A DNA stretch of 64,000 nucleotides from Dethiosulfatibacter aminovorans DSM 17477. GTDB taxonomy: Bacteria > Bacillota > Clostridia > Tissierellales > Dethiosulfatibacteraceae. The stretch is taken from NCBI RefSeq assembly GCF_900142005.1, contig NZ_FQZL01000007.1, positions 184,234 through 248,233 of the forward strand, in the 5' to 3' direction. Position 1 is the first letter of the stretch, and every line of letters begins with the position of its first letter. Both the position numbers and the translations under genes were made by a program. A model generated the notes under the pieces. That model was not told the origin of the DNA and ran no database searches. It was given only the letters and a program-made list of their open reading frames with translations. Positions 63,319-64,000 of the stretch are shown piece by piece.

Positions 63319-63343
63319 TTGGTGCGGATGAAGGGAGTCGAAC
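63319..63343 (-). repeat. att site (tRNA end) of the integrated element
   Basis: The 25-bp repeat is part of the intact tRNA-Leu gene and identical to 25513-25537. The element supplies this 3' end, so the tRNA stays functional. Confidence 0.93.
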
Positions 63344-63406
63344 CCATACGCCTGTTAAGACACTAGAACCTGAATCTAGCCCGTCTGCCAATTCCGGCAC
63401 ATCCGC
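63320..63406 (-). tRNA. tRNA-Leu (CAG anticodon)
   Basis: 87 bases including encoded CCA. Acceptor GCGGATG / CATCCGC, D-arm GGCAGAC region, anticodon arm CTAGA-TTCAGGT-TCTAG with CAG, a long variable arm as in class II tRNAs, and T-loop GTTCGAC. Directly downstream of the 23S-5S operon end and the target of integration. Confidence 0.95.
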
Positions 63407-63518
63407 ATGTCCATAAAGTATATTAACATAAAAGAAATATTAATTCAACGTTTTTTTACTTGAAGTTAACAAATTTGATTGAAATAATATTTTCTAAAAA
63501 GAGATAATCAATTAAAAA

Positions 63519-63538
63519 GAAACATCCTGCGATGTTTC
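63519..63538 (-). terminator. Hairpin after 5S rRNA
   Basis: GAAACATC CTGC GATGTTTC stem with T-run on the minus strand. It lies between 5S and tRNA-Leu; whether it stops all transcription or only part of it is unclear. Confidence 0.75.
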
Positions 63539-63547
63539 TTTTTTCAG

Positions 63548-63664
63548 AACCGGCGACGTCCTACTTTCCCAGGCAGTCACCCACCAAGTATCATCAGCGC
63601 TGAAGAGCTTAACTTCTGTGTTCGGTATGGGAACAGGTGTGACCTCTTCGCTATTGTCACCAGA
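63548..63664 (-). rRNA. rrf: 5S ribosomal RNA
   Basis: About 117 bases. Minus strand starts TCTGGTGACAATAGCGAAGA and contains CACACCTGTTCCCATACCGA and GTTAAGCTCTTCAGCGC, the standard bacterial 5S landmarks. Ends within two or three bases. Confidence 0.95.
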
Positions 63665-63744
63665 TCTCTAAGCAAATTACTTTGCTTATTTTATATATAA
63701 AAGGTATAGAACCTTCAAAACTACACAAGAAAGAAAATATTTCT

Positions 63745-64000
<256 letters not shown>

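Noticed and set aside
25200..63400. CRISPR array or conjugation module inside the element
   Set aside because: No regularly spaced repeats and no relaxase, coupling or type IV secretion genes are visible.

Overview
The window looks like chromosome of an anaerobic, low-GC Bacillota, most probably a clostridial (Clostridia/Tissierellia-type) genome. The evidence is class III fructose-bisphosphatase, a GlnK/GlnL-type two-component pair, strong GGAGG ribosome sites, a cobalamin riboswitch, a glycyl-radical-type enzyme with its activase, and a 23S-5S-tRNA rRNA operon end. I cannot name the genus from sequence alone.

Layout. (1) 1-25.1 kb is ordinary chromosome. It has a cobalamin-riboswitch operon (SLH-anchored corrinoid-type binding protein plus ABC-2 type ATPase and permease), fbp, a YbaK-type deacylase, a small cysteine protein behind a Fur-box promoter, a CNNM/CorC-type protein, a QueG-like Fe-S protein, an ABC-F ATPase, a DUF4097 lipoprotein, a large alpha-2-macroglobulin-like lipoprotein, a MEMO-family protein, alanine racemase, an aspartate racemase with a dicarboxylate/glutamate symporter, and a GlnK/GlnL-like two-component system with a probable operator in front of the symporter. 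(2) 25.5-63.3 kb is a 37.8-kb integrated element. It is bounded by a 25-bp direct repeat of the 3' end of tRNA-Leu(CAG), 25513-25537 and 63319-63343, with a tyrosine integrase next to the intact tRNA. (3) The right edge is tRNA-Leu, 5S rRNA and the 3' end of 23S rRNA, all on the minus strand.

Inside the element, the integrase-proximal part (55.9-63.2 kb) has the gene set and order of a phage-inducible chromosomal island (phage satellite). It has integrase, divergent XRE and excisionase-like regulators, a primase/SF3 helicase, an iteron-rich AT tract, a winged-helix protein, a decayed HNH endonuclease and a P27-type terminase small subunit, but no large terminase, capsid or tail genes. The att-distal end (25.7-33.1 kb) carries two probable defence genes (metallophosphoesterase-NTPase fusion; HEPN/TOPRIM protein) and an EAL protein.

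The middle (33.9-54.3 kb) is a catabolic regulon. A PAS-AAA-Fis sigma-54 activator lies beside three -24/-12 promoters, each preceded by a TCTAAAATTTTAGA-like site. The promoters drive (a) esterase-SDR (and perhaps MFS), (b) activase - glycyl-radical-type enzyme (and perhaps a GH2 glycosidase), and (c) thiolase - hydroxyacyl-CoA dehydrogenase - two crotonases - MaoC hydratase - CoA-transferase - SDR. There is no acyl-CoA dehydrogenase, so the acid that enters is probably already unsaturated or hydroxylated. The glycyl-radical-type enzyme has Ser where the radical-bearing Gly should be, and the GH2 enzyme has Cys in place of the Asn before its acid/base Glu. Both are unusual and are the most interesting biochemical signals in the window.
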